From Thalassobius sp034670005 (GTDB lineage: Bacteria > Pseudomonadota > Alphaproteobacteria > Rhodobacterales > Rhodobacteraceae), in assembly GCF_034670005.1 (NCBI RefSeq), contig NZ_JAXMOH010000004.1, positions 1-64,000 on the forward strand: 64,000 nucleotides of DNA, read 5' to 3'. The notes under the pieces are model-generated. The model did no database searches. It was not told where the DNA came from and worked only from the letters and a program-made list of their open reading frames with translations. The translations under genes were made by a program, and so were the position numbers. Below, piece after piece: positions 16,983 through 24,344 of the stretch; the first letter of the stretch is position 1; every line of letters starts with the position of its first letter.

Positions 16983-17744
16983 TCAGGCTGCCAGCAGCTT
17001 TTCGGCGACTTTCGGCGGAAGCGACGCGACCATCTGATCCTGAACCGCACGACCGGATTCGCCCTTGGCAATATTGCGCAGCCCTGCGACCACCAATTCG
17101 CGGTAAATCGTTTCGTCGGCGCTATAGGTTTCCAGCTTGGACAGGATCGGCCCAAAGATCACGTTGGCCAGAAAGGCACCATATAGAGTCGTCAACAGCG
17201 CCACGGCCATGGCCGGGCCAATCGACTTGGGGTCTTCCATGTTGCCCAGCATCTGTACCAGACCAATCAAAGTCCCGATCATCCCCATCGCCGGGGCGAT
17301 GTCGATCCAGCCCTTGACCACGCCTTGGCTGGCTTCGTGCCGGGTTTTCATGGATTTGATTTCCTGTTGCAGCTGTTTGACCATCTTTGGTTCGTCCGCG
17401 CCGTCGACCAGCATCTGCAGACCTTTCTCAAAGAACTTGTCAGGCACTTCCTGGTTTTCCAAAGCCATCATGCCTTCTTTGCGCGCGAGATCGGAAAGCT
17501 CGACCATGGTTTCGACCAGCTTGCCATGTTTGGGGAGCTTGGGCATGAACGCTTTGGCCATGGAACCAAAGCTGCCAAGGAAAGTTCCCATCGGCGCGGT
17601 GAACATGACAGCAAAGAAAGTGCCGCCGCCCACGATCAATAACGAAGGCACATCAATGAACGGACCTAGGCCGCCGGCAACGATCATTGAACCGATGATC
17701 ATGCCAACTGCACCAATCAGCCCTACAAGGGATGCGATATCCAT
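16983..17744 (-). CDS. motA: Flagellar stator protein MotA, PomA-like
   Basis: This 253-residue protein has four TM helices: two near residues 1-50 and two near 150-205. The core APAMGMIGTLIGLVQML and GPAMAVALLTTLYGAFLAN are the pore-forming helices. The cytoplasmic loop contains the charged MVELSDLARKEGMMALE segment. Length and motif wording match PomA (about 254 residues) better than the 280-295-residue proton-type MotA, which suggests sodium coupling (inference). A candidate sigma-54 promoter lies at 17780-17796. Confidence 0.9.
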   Translation of the reverse strand: MDIASLVGLIGAVGMIIGSMIVAGGLGPFIDVPSLLIVGGGTFFAVMFTAPMGTFLGSFGSMAKAFMPKLPKHGKLVETMVELSDLARKEGMMALENQEVPDKFFEKGLQMLVDGADEPKMVKQLQQEIKSMKTRHEASQGVVKGWIDIAPAMGMIGTLIGLVQMLGNMEDPKSIGPAMAVALLTTLYGAFLANVIFGPILSKLETYSADETIYRELVVAGLRNIAKGESGRAVQDQMVASLPPKVAEKLLAA

Positions 17745-17779
17745 ATCGAATGCTCCATTCTCTATACAGGAAAGAACTG

Positions 17780-17796
17780 AGCAAGAAGCATACCAA
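17780..17796 (-). promoter_or_regulatory. Candidate sigma-54 promoter of motAB
   Basis: On the minus strand it reads TTGGTATGCTTCTTGCT. GG-N10-GC spacing and TTGC are kept, with T for C after GG and T for C three bases on. The predicted start near 17769 lies about 25 bases before the motA ATG. Confidence 0.5.
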
Positions 17797-17833
17797 GCCC
17801 GTAAAAACCGGGGTCAAGAAATATGCAAGGAAA

Positions 17834-17860
17834 TAAAACGCAATAATATCAATGCGATAA
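17834..17860 (+). promoter_or_regulatory. Candidate sigma-28 (FliA) promoter of flagellin
   Basis: TAAA, 15 bases, then tgCGATAA. This fits the flagellar TAAA-N15-GCCGATAA consensus with two mismatches. The predicted start is near 17867 with a leader of about 88 bases. No fliA gene is in the window. Confidence 0.45.
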
Positions 17861-17954
17861 CTACTAAACTGATAGTTTCCTTTAAACTTTTTTGCCGTTT
17901 GTCGTTGGTAATTTCAAGCGCAGGACAGCGCTAGCCAACTTAATGGAGACGGCC

Positions 17955-19439
17955 ATGACTACTATTAACACGAATATTGGCGCGCTTTCGGCACAAGCAA
18001 CGATGTCGCGTGTGAATATGGAATTCCAAACCTCGATGGAGCGCCTTTCGTCGGGTCAGCGGATTAACTCCGCTAGCGACGACGCCGCAGGGATGGCGAT
18101 TTCGGAAAAGATGACCGCGCAGATCAAGGGTCTGAGCCAAGCAATCCGGAACGCCACCGACGGTAAGAACCTGCTGGACACCACCGAAGGTGCACATGTC
18201 GAAGTTTCGAACATGCTGCAGCGTCTTCGCGAACTGTCTGTTCAGTCCGCGAACGACACGAACACTGCTTCGGACCGGAACAACCTGGCGTCGGAAGGTA
18301 CGCAGCTGATTACTGAAATCAACCGCGTCGCCAAAGACACGACCTTCAACGGGATGAAAATTCTGGACGGTTCGTTCACCGGCAAGCAGCTGCAAATCGG
18401 TGCTGACTCGGGTCAGACCATCAACATCGACGTCGACAGCGCGGCAGCAACCGACATTGGTGCCCACACAGTGAACACCAAGGTGTCGCTGGCTTCCGGC
18501 GGAGCCGATACCGGTATCGCCGCAGGTACCACTCTGGACATCACCGGCTACTCGGGGTCGGCATCGATCACTACCACGGCGGGTCAGTCGGCCAAATCGC
18601 TGGCGGACGAAATCAACTCGCAGTCGGCCTCGACAGGTGTGGAAGCGACCGCAGTGTCCAAAGCCAAACTGTCGGGCTTCTCGGCCGCATCGACTGTGAC
18701 CTTTGAAGTGAACGGCACCACGATCGGTAACGTGAACATCTCGGATACCGGCGATCTGCGTGGTCTGCGCGATGCGATCAACACTCAGGCTGGTCAGACC
18801 GGCGTAACCGCCACCATGGGCGACAACAACGGCGAAATCGTCCTGACCGACAAAGAAGGCAACGATATCGAGCTGACCAACTACGATACCGGCGTCGATG
18901 ATACCACCCTGACTGTGACCGCTCTGAATGCTGACGGTACTGCAGCAGGTGCGGTGGCAGACACCCACACCACCACGCTGATCGACACCACCGGCGCGAT
19001 CACCTCGTCGCATATCTCTGGCCAGGTTTCGATGACCTCAACCAAGGGCTTCTCGGTTGGCTCCTCGGTAATCGCCGCCGGCACCAGCTTCTTCGAAGCC
19101 GCCGCAAACTCGTCGACGCTGGAAGATGTCGCTTCGATCGACCTGACCACCGCGCAAGGCGCATCGAACGCGATCAAGGTGATCGACGTGGCGCTGAACA
19201 AGGTCAACCAGGCACGGTCCCAGCTGGGTGCGGTTTCCAACCGTCTGGACAGTACGATTTCGAACCTGACCAACATCTCGGTCAACGTCGAAGCCGCCCG
19301 GTCCGGGATCCGGGATGCCGACTTCGCCAAGGAATCCACTGCCCTGGCGCGCGGCAAGATCCTGTCGCAAGCTTCGACCGCGATGCTGGCTCAGGCCAAC
19401 TCGTCCAAGCAGAACGTGATGCAGCTGCTCCGCGGCTAA
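17955..19439 (+). CDS. fliC: Flagellin FliC
   Basis: Flagellin of 494 residues, close to the length known for R. sphaeroides Fla1 flagellin. N-terminal D0/D1 runs from MTTINTNIGALSAQ through RLSSGQRINSASDDAAGMAI. C-terminal D1/D0 includes LGAVSNRLDSTISNLTNI and ends SSKQNVMQLLRG. The central variable domain (about 160-400) contains a region (188-327) shared with FliD. The frame is open to 17892, but ATG 17955 with GGAGA upstream gives the universal N-terminus. Chromosomal flaF/flbT, typical of CtrA-type clusters, are absent nearby. Confidence 0.96.
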   Translation: MTTINTNIGALSAQATMSRVNMEFQTSMERLSSGQRINSASDDAAGMAISEKMTAQIKGLSQAIRNATDGKNLLDTTEGAHVEVSNMLQRLRELSVQSANDTNTASDRNNLASEGTQLITEINRVAKDTTFNGMKILDGSFTGKQLQIGADSGQTINIDVDSAAATDIGAHTVNTKVSLASGGADTGIAAGTTLDITGYSGSASITTTAGQSAKSLADEINSQSASTGVEATAVSKAKLSGFSAASTVTFEVNGTTIGNVNISDTGDLRGLRDAINTQAGQTGVTATMGDNNGEIVLTDKEGNDIELTNYDTGVDDTTLTVTALNADGTAAGAVADTHTTTLIDTTGAITSSHISGQVSMTSTKGFSVGSSVIAAGTSFFEAAANSSTLEDVASIDLTTAQGASNAIKVIDVALNKVNQARSQLGAVSNRLDSTISNLTNISVNVEAARSGIRDADFAKESTALARGKILSQASTAMLAQANSSKQNVMQLLRG

Positions 19440-19476
19440 TCACAATCCCTGACGGGATTTTGACACCACTGACAAG

Positions 19477-19510
19477 ATTTCGGCGCTTCGGCGCCGAAAT
19501 TCATTTTTAT
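19477..19510 (+). terminator. Rho-independent terminator after flagellin
   Basis: A 10-bp perfect stem ATTTCGGCGC/GCGCCGAAAT with a TTCG tetraloop is followed by TCATTTTTAT, 38 bases after the flagellin stop. Confidence 0.9.
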
Positions 19511-19624
19511 CAACAGGTTAACCACCCATACTTTATGATGGGTTATATCCTGAAGGCTAAGTCAAACGTTTTACGTTGTTTAGGGCTAAAATGGACTTCA
19601 TCCTTGTTTGCAAGGAGATGCCCA

Positions 19625-20953
19625 ATGCAGATTTCAACGATTCAACATCTAGGTCAGCGTCAATCTGTCGTCATGACCGCACAGCTTCAGAAAGCGATCT
19701 GTCTGCTGCAGTATAGTAACGTAGATCTGCATTCGGTGATCGAAAGTGAATCCGAAGATAACCCGTTCATCGAAGTGAAGGCGGGGGCTGCGGGCGACAA
19801 CCAAAGCATGCGCGGGACCGGTAGCCGGACGAGCGGCGGCGGTATCGATCAGGGCGATGTTCTGGCCCGTATCCAGGAACATGATCAATCGCTTTACAGT
19901 CACGTCGCGATGCAGTTCGACATGATGTTTCCCGACCCTGCGGATCGAATAAAGGCCGATATCTTCCTCGAAGCGCTGGAACCCAGTGGATGGCTGGGCG
20001 AACCGCTGGAAAATCTGGCGATGCGTCTTGGTGTGTCGCTGGAAGACGCCGAGGATTGGCTGGTTCACATCCAGCAGGTCGAACCCTCGGGTCTGTTTGC
20101 CCGTTCATTGGCCGAATGCCTGGCACTGCAGGCCGAAGAAAAGGGCGCGATGACGCCGTTGTTCCGTACGTTATTGGAAAACCTACCAAAACTGGCTCAG
20201 GCGGATCTGAAGGGGCTGATGCGCGCCTGTAACTGCGATATGGATAAACTGCGCCCGGCGTTGAAACTGTTGCGCAGCCTGAATCCCAAGCCGGGGGCCG
20301 ATTTCAATGGGCCGGTGACGCCGCAGCGCGCGCCCGATCTGATCGTCAGCCGGGCAGACGAAGGCTGGAAGGTCGACCTGAACAAGTCCACCCTGCCCAG
20401 CGTAGTGGTCAACGAAAAGAAAGCCGCGACGCTGAAGGCCGCACATGGCGATTATGTCAACGATACGCTGTCTGTGGCGCTTTGGTTGCGCCGCGCGGTG
20501 GCGCACCGCAATCAGACCACGCTGGCCGTGGGCGCGGAAATCCTGCGTCGTCAGTCCAAGTTCATGGGGCAAGGGGCCTCGGGCCTTGTGCCGATGACTC
20601 TAAAGGATGTTGCCGAAGCGATTGGTGTTCATGAAAGCACCGTCAGCCGGGTGACCACCGATCTGCTGATGCAGACTCCGCAGGGTACTTTCCCTCTGAA
20701 ATACCTGTTTTCCGCGTCGCTGCGCAAAGACGAAGGCGAAGGCGGTGAATCCGCCGCTGCCGTGCGCCATCGCATTCAGCAACTGGTCCGCGAAGAAGAT
20801 GGCGCCAACCCGCTGAGCGACGATGCCATCGCAAAGATCATCACTGGCGAGGGTACTCATCTGGCGCGGCGGACTGTGGCGAAATACCGTGATATCCTGA
20901 AAATCCCGTCCTCTTTCCAACGCCGTCGCAACGCTTTGTTACAGGCGGATTGA
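19625..20953 (+). CDS. rpoN: Sigma-54 factor RpoN, flagellar-locus copy
   Basis: RNA polymerase sigma-54 of 442 residues. Region I starts within the first 50 residues (TAQLQKAICLLQYSNVDL). The core-binding region follows. The HTH (AEAIGVHESTVSRVTTD) and the RpoN box ARRTVAKYRD (residues 414-423, Asp where Glu is usual) are near the C-terminus. ATG 19625 is chosen for AAGGAGA 5-6 bases before it. Its place beside flagellin matches rpoN2 of R. sphaeroides, a sigma-54 dedicated to flagellar genes, so it probably serves the promoters listed here. Confidence 0.92.
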   Translation: MQISTIQHLGQRQSVVMTAQLQKAICLLQYSNVDLHSVIESESEDNPFIEVKAGAAGDNQSMRGTGSRTSGGGIDQGDVLARIQEHDQSLYSHVAMQFDMMFPDPADRIKADIFLEALEPSGWLGEPLENLAMRLGVSLEDAEDWLVHIQQVEPSGLFARSLAECLALQAEEKGAMTPLFRTLLENLPKLAQADLKGLMRACNCDMDKLRPALKLLRSLNPKPGADFNGPVTPQRAPDLIVSRADEGWKVDLNKSTLPSVVVNEKKAATLKAAHGDYVNDTLSVALWLRRAVAHRNQTTLAVGAEILRRQSKFMGQGASGLVPMTLKDVAEAIGVHESTVSRVTTDLLMQTPQGTFPLKYLFSASLRKDEGEGGESAAAVRHRIQQLVREEDGANPLSDDAIAKIITGEGTHLARRTVAKYRDILKIPSSFQRRRNALLQAD

Positions 20954-20975
20954 TCCAAGTTCCACTCTCGGACCG

Positions 20976-21018
20976 AGGGCGCAGTGATAGACGGTTAATC
21001 CGCCGATCTCTGCGCCCT
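20976..21018 (+). terminator. Possible terminator after rpoN
   Basis: A 9-bp inverted repeat AGGGCGCAG/CTGCGCCCT encloses an inner CGG/CCG pair and is followed by a short run ending GTTTTA. The T-run is weak, so this may be only a stem-loop. Confidence 0.4.
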
Positions 21019-21164
21019 TACCGCGTTTTACGGGGGGGCAGGGGCAGTGGACATGCGCCCTGCATTCAGATTGTGGCCGTGCAGTAGCTGCGGTCGCTTC
21101 TGCGCGGGGCGGGCATCCAGGGATAAAGGGTTATGAGCTGTCTTTCATGCCAGTCCGGAAACCG

Positions 21165-21899
21165 TCAGGCATTCGCTTCGCTGTAATCGCCAAGATCGCC
21201 GGGCACTGCAGACGGTTGTGCGACCGGGACGGAAACTCCGCCGAACAGGAACTGATCGTCCGGTTCCATATTGCTATAGGCGGTATGCGCCGCAGCTTCG
21301 CTTTCTGCTGCGACCACTGCATAGGGCACCAATCCTCGGGCCAGCCTGTCTGATCGGATCAGGTAGGCATAATTGCGCCGCACATAGACCGAGGACAGGC
21401 CGTACAGGACGATGGATGCCCACCAGCCCGCAGGCCACCCCAGAAGGACCAGCGCAACCAGACCGCCCAAATGCGGCCATAGCCTCATCTGGGCCAGCCA
21501 GATAGGTGCAACCATCCATGCCAGCGGTGAAACCCGGTGGCGGAACAAGTCGTAATGGCCGCGCGAAGAGCGCAACACTTCCCAGTTTTCAAGTCGCTCA
21601 GGGGCAATGTCGGGAAACTGTGGGTTGCCGACAGCCGGACAGGGGTGCCAGCGCCCCAACTTCGGGGTCACACTTATTACCGTCAGGTCCAGATCGCCGC
21701 GCTGGAAATGCAACACGACCTTCCGGGTCTGCATCGGTGAAAACCGGCGCGAGAATTCCCGCGCCCCATCGACGAAGGGCGTACCGTCAATCCCGACCAA
21801 TTTGTCACCTGGGCGCAGGCCCAGTGAATTGCCCGCAGAGCCGACTTTGATCAGCTCCAGATGAATCTCGGAGGGCAGTTCTGGGGGCTGAGGCAGCAT
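21165..21899 (-). CDS. PDZ-domain membrane protein, flagellar-locus accessory
   Basis: This 244-residue protein is of no recognised family. Residues about 10-78 form a PDZ-like fold (LGLRPGDKLVGIDGTPF at 26-42). One or two hydrophobic segments follow at about 124-140 and 144-170, then an Arg-rich turn and an acidic tail with alternating Glu/Ala. No protease motif is visible, so the PDZ part probably binds a partner. Its ATG overlaps the stop of the upstream gene (TAATG), so the two are coupled and share the sigma-54 promoter at 22695-22711. Confidence 0.75.
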   Translation of the reverse strand: MLPQPPELPSEIHLELIKVGSAGNSLGLRPGDKLVGIDGTPFVDGAREFSRRFSPMQTRKVVLHFQRGDLDLTVISVTPKLGRWHPCPAVGNPQFPDIAPERLENWEVLRSSRGHYDLFRHRVSPLAWMVAPIWLAQMRLWPHLGGLVALVLLGWPAGWWASIVLYGLSSVYVRRNYAYLIRSDRLARGLVPYAVVAAESEAAAHTAYSNMEPDDQFLFGGVSVPVAQPSAVPGDLGDYSEANA

Positions 21900-22663
21900 T
21901 ACGGGTACTTGAACGGGTTCGTTGCGGATTTCGAGGTGGTTTTACGCGGAGTGGTCGCGGTCGCAGGTTTGCTGCGTGGCTTGATCACTTTTTTGGGCTG
22001 CGGCTGTAGGCGCGATGACGGTGATACTGCCGACAGCCGGGAATTCGGCTTGGTTCCTGCGGCCGGGGCCGAGGTGAGAATCTGATTGGCCAGCGTCGAC
22101 AGCTTTTGCGACAAGGCCAGTTGCAGATCTGAAATCCCGGCCAGTACGTCATCGCGCGATTTGCCGATTTGCGGCTCGATCATGCTGCTCATATAGGTGG
22201 CAAATCCTTCGGGGCCCTGGCCCAGCGTGGATGTGATTGCGAGATTGGTGTCGGTCAACTGCGCTTCGAGCGCGTCGATCCTGCCATTCATGCCATTCAG
22301 CGCGGCGGTAACCTCTTGGCGTTCTGAGGATTGAGATTCGATCATCTCTGACGCCATTTCGACGGTCATTTTCAACTGATTGACGTTCTGCGTGAACAAA
22401 TGCAGCGCCTCTACATGGGTGTCGCGCGCAGTGCGCAGGTCACCCAGAGTGCGGTAGAAAATCATCGCGCTCAGCCCGGCACACAGAATGATCCCGGCGA
22501 TGCCGCCAATGGCGGCAGGGATCAGTTTGCGGTCCACCCAATCGGCCTTGTCGCTTAGCCGTTTCGAAGTATCTTCCGCCAGCGACGCCGCGTCGCTGGC
22601 GGTTTCCGCCGACGCGAGCGCGATCTTGATGGCTTCGCTTGCATCTGGTTGTTCGGTGCTCAT
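21899..22663 (-). CDS. Single-TM coiled-coil protein, possible MotF analogue
   Basis: A 254-residue bitopic protein. It has a cytoplasmic Ala/Ser/Glu-rich helix (1-45), one TM helix (about 49-70, IPAAIGGIAGIILCAGLSAM), a long predicted coiled coil (75-200) and a basic Pro/Lys/Ser/Thr tail. The frame opens at 22711, but ATG 22663 is chosen because GGAG lies 7 bases before it and the sigma-54 promoter overlaps the longer start. Topology and position next to rpoN and flagellin recall MotF, a bitopic protein needed for Fla1 rotation in R. sphaeroides. That link is inference from synteny. Confidence 0.75.
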   Translation of the reverse strand: MSTEQPDASEAIKIALASAETASDAASLAEDTSKRLSDKADWVDRKLIPAAIGGIAGIILCAGLSAMIFYRTLGDLRTARDTHVEALHLFTQNVNQLKMTVEMASEMIESQSSERQEVTAALNGMNGRIDALEAQLTDTNLAITSTLGQGPEGFATYMSSMIEPQIGKSRDDVLAGISDLQLALSQKLSTLANQILTSAPAAGTKPNSRLSAVSPSSRLQPQPKKVIKPRSKPATATTPRKTTSKSATNPFKYP

Positions 22664-22694
22664 TGCGCACTCCATGTCTGTCCGACAGACTGAA

Positions 22695-22711
22695 TGCAGT
22701 TTTCGTGCCAT
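22695..22711 (-). promoter_or_regulatory. Sigma-54 promoter of the TM/PDZ gene pair
   Basis: On the minus strand it reads ATGGCACGAAAACTGCA: TGGCACG intact, GG-N10-GC spacing, CTGCA for TTGCA. The predicted start near 22684 leaves a 21-base leader to ATG 22663 and excludes the longer start. Confidence 0.75.
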
Positions 22712-22818
22712 TCATTCCGGCGTTTGGTCGGAAAAAAACAGCTGCCGGAAGTAAAAGCGTGGCGAATTGCGCCGTTTGTGAGATCAGACGATTGCGTTAC
22801 CCCGTTTAGGAGGCACAG

Positions 22819-23421
22819 ATGACGGTACATCACCCGACCTTTAGCAATGCTGGGCTTGCTGCGTCCCCCGAGGGGGCAGGCGCTGCAACAGAATCTGCGC
22901 TTGAGGTCGCGCCTTTCGCCCGACTGACCATTGGCGAAGCTGCCTATGACGTGGGCACAGTAAAAAACAGTCCCGAAGAGGCAACCCGTGAAATTCTGGC
23001 CTTCCGCTCGGGCGCAGATGCGCCCTGGAGACAACTCAAGGCAGGGCTTGATGACGGATGGCGACCGGTAGCTGCTGAAGTGGTCCGTAATACCCGCGAC
23101 GCTCTGCAAGATTATGTGCGTATGCATATGATCCGCCGATCCGGAAAATTCACCGCCGGCGACAAGGTATCGCTGACGCTGTTCGGATTTGATTGGGAAG
23201 TGCGGGTTTCATCAGACGGTAAACGCGCTCAGGTCAAACTGCCCGAAACCGGTTGGGAAGAAGTGGACCGGTCTCTGCTTCAGGACTATTCCGATTTAAA
23301 GGAACTGGCGATCGCGGCTCTGATCAAATTTAGCCCGACGATCCACGAAGTCTTTGAAGACGATGTCGATGCCTGGGCCTTGCGCTTGGCTGCGGGGGCT
23401 TCGGTAACACCGATCATGTAA
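22819..23421 (+). CDS. Hypothetical protein, unrecognised
   Basis: A 200-residue soluble protein with a strong TAGGAGG before its ATG. It is divergent from the TM/PDZ pair with 155 bases between the starts. There is no signal peptide or TM segment. The N-terminal 35 residues look disordered. The rest alternates helix (EEATREILAFRSGA, VVRNTRDALQDYVRMHMI) and strands (GDKVSLTLFGFDWEVRVSSD). The acidic C-terminal third includes EVFEDDVDAWALRLA. No family or catalytic motif was recognised. No sigma-54 site was found in front of it, so it may or may not belong to the flagellar locus. Confidence 0.7.
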   Translation: MTVHHPTFSNAGLAASPEGAGAATESALEVAPFARLTIGEAAYDVGTVKNSPEEATREILAFRSGADAPWRQLKAGLDDGWRPVAAEVVRNTRDALQDYVRMHMIRRSGKFTAGDKVSLTLFGFDWEVRVSSDGKRAQVKLPETGWEEVDRSLLQDYSDLKELAIAALIKFSPTIHEVFEDDVDAWALRLAAGASVTPIM

Positions 23422-23551
23422 CGCCGATCTGGGGTCTGACGATCTGATCATCTTAAACAGGAGCGACGCTCACGGCGTTCTGAACGGTCTTGAGCGTTCG
23501 TTGTCACAGGGTTTCCATTCTGGCTGAACATCCGTTCCTGCTGGCTAGAGA

Positions 23552-24148
23552 TCAGGTGGTGATGCTTTCCCACAGTTCGAATTCCTCGCTCCGCGCCTGG
23601 CGCAGCTTGGCTTCGACGTCGCGCGATAACTGCAACTCCATCTTGGGGGATACGTTTTCGCGTGGCAACTCCAGTTTGATTGACAGCCGGTTTTCAAGAA
23701 ACGCTATCAAACCGTCCTGATCTTCATAGCGGAACAGGTGGTCAATCGAAGTGCCGTTCGGTCGAGGTTCCAGAAATTTGGCCTGACTGCCGACATTCGC
23801 GAAACCGGGCGGTTTTCCCTGACAATAAGCGCTGACAAAGTCGTCGAAACTGACCTCGTGGGTCGAATTCGGTTTGCCTTCCATGAAGGGACGGCGGCGA
23901 TATCTGTACCAGCTTCCCAGCCAACTGACCGGTTCGCGCATCACTGCCATGGTTTCCATCTGCGTGTTGCAGGCCTTTTCGAACATCGGCCGGAAAAACC
24001 GATTATATCGATAAAGCGGCGCATGCTTGAGTTCAGGAGGGTCCAGTACCGTCATTGATGCGATCGGGCCAAGCGCCTTTTCATAGGCCGTTGTGCCGGT
24101 TTTCGGAACAGACAGGAAAACCAATTTTTCTTTCCAAAACACCAGCAT
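23552..24148 (-). CDS. Sulfotransferase-family protein
   Basis: A 198-residue protein from ATG 24148 (the frame extends to a TTG at 24175 with no good ribosome site). SVPKTGTT near residues 12-20 matches the 5'-phosphosulfate loop of PAPS sulfotransferases. VMREPVSWLGSWYRYRRRP matches the 3'-phosphate binding motif. Such enzymes sulfate carbohydrates or proteins, but many bacterial members have unknown acceptors. It stands alone between the flagellar locus and recA. Whether it modifies a surface structure cannot be told. Confidence 0.75.
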   Translation of the reverse strand: MLVFWKEKLVFLSVPKTGTTAYEKALGPIASMTVLDPPELKHAPLYRYNRFFRPMFEKACNTQMETMAVMREPVSWLGSWYRYRRRPFMEGKPNSTHEVSFDDFVSAYCQGKPPGFANVGSQAKFLEPRPNGTSIDHLFRYEDQDGLIAFLENRLSIKLELPRENVSPKMELQLSRDVEAKLRQARSEEFELWESITT

Positions 24149-24279
24149 ATCCAGATCTCTGCCCTTTTTGTTCAAGTCACCGCGCCCGATTAAATCATTC
24201 CTTAACCTAAACGGTCAAACCTGAATATGAAAAAAATATCATTGCAATGTTCTTGTTTTGATCTCATAAACGGCGACAA

Positions 24280-24294
24280 GAACAAGTGCAGAAC
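24280..24294 (+). promoter_or_regulatory. LexA (SOS) operator of recA
   Basis: GAAC-AAGTGCA-GAAC is a perfect alphaproteobacterial GAAC-N7-GAAC LexA box, 51 bases before the recA ATG. A second, imperfect half-match GTTC-N7-GATC lies at 24249-24263. Confidence 0.9.
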
Positions 24295-24344
24295 ATTATG
24301 GTGATTGCCGCACCGTCGCGGGTGTGGGATAAGGGACCGGAAAA

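Noticed and set aside
17894..17912. TTGGTAATTTCAAGC before flagellin as a sigma-54 promoter
   Set aside because: GG to GC spacing is 9. The sigma-28-like site upstream is the better candidate.
17940..19013. 357-residue open frame opposite flagellin
   Set aside because: Antisense to flagellin. It arises from strong codon bias in that gene.
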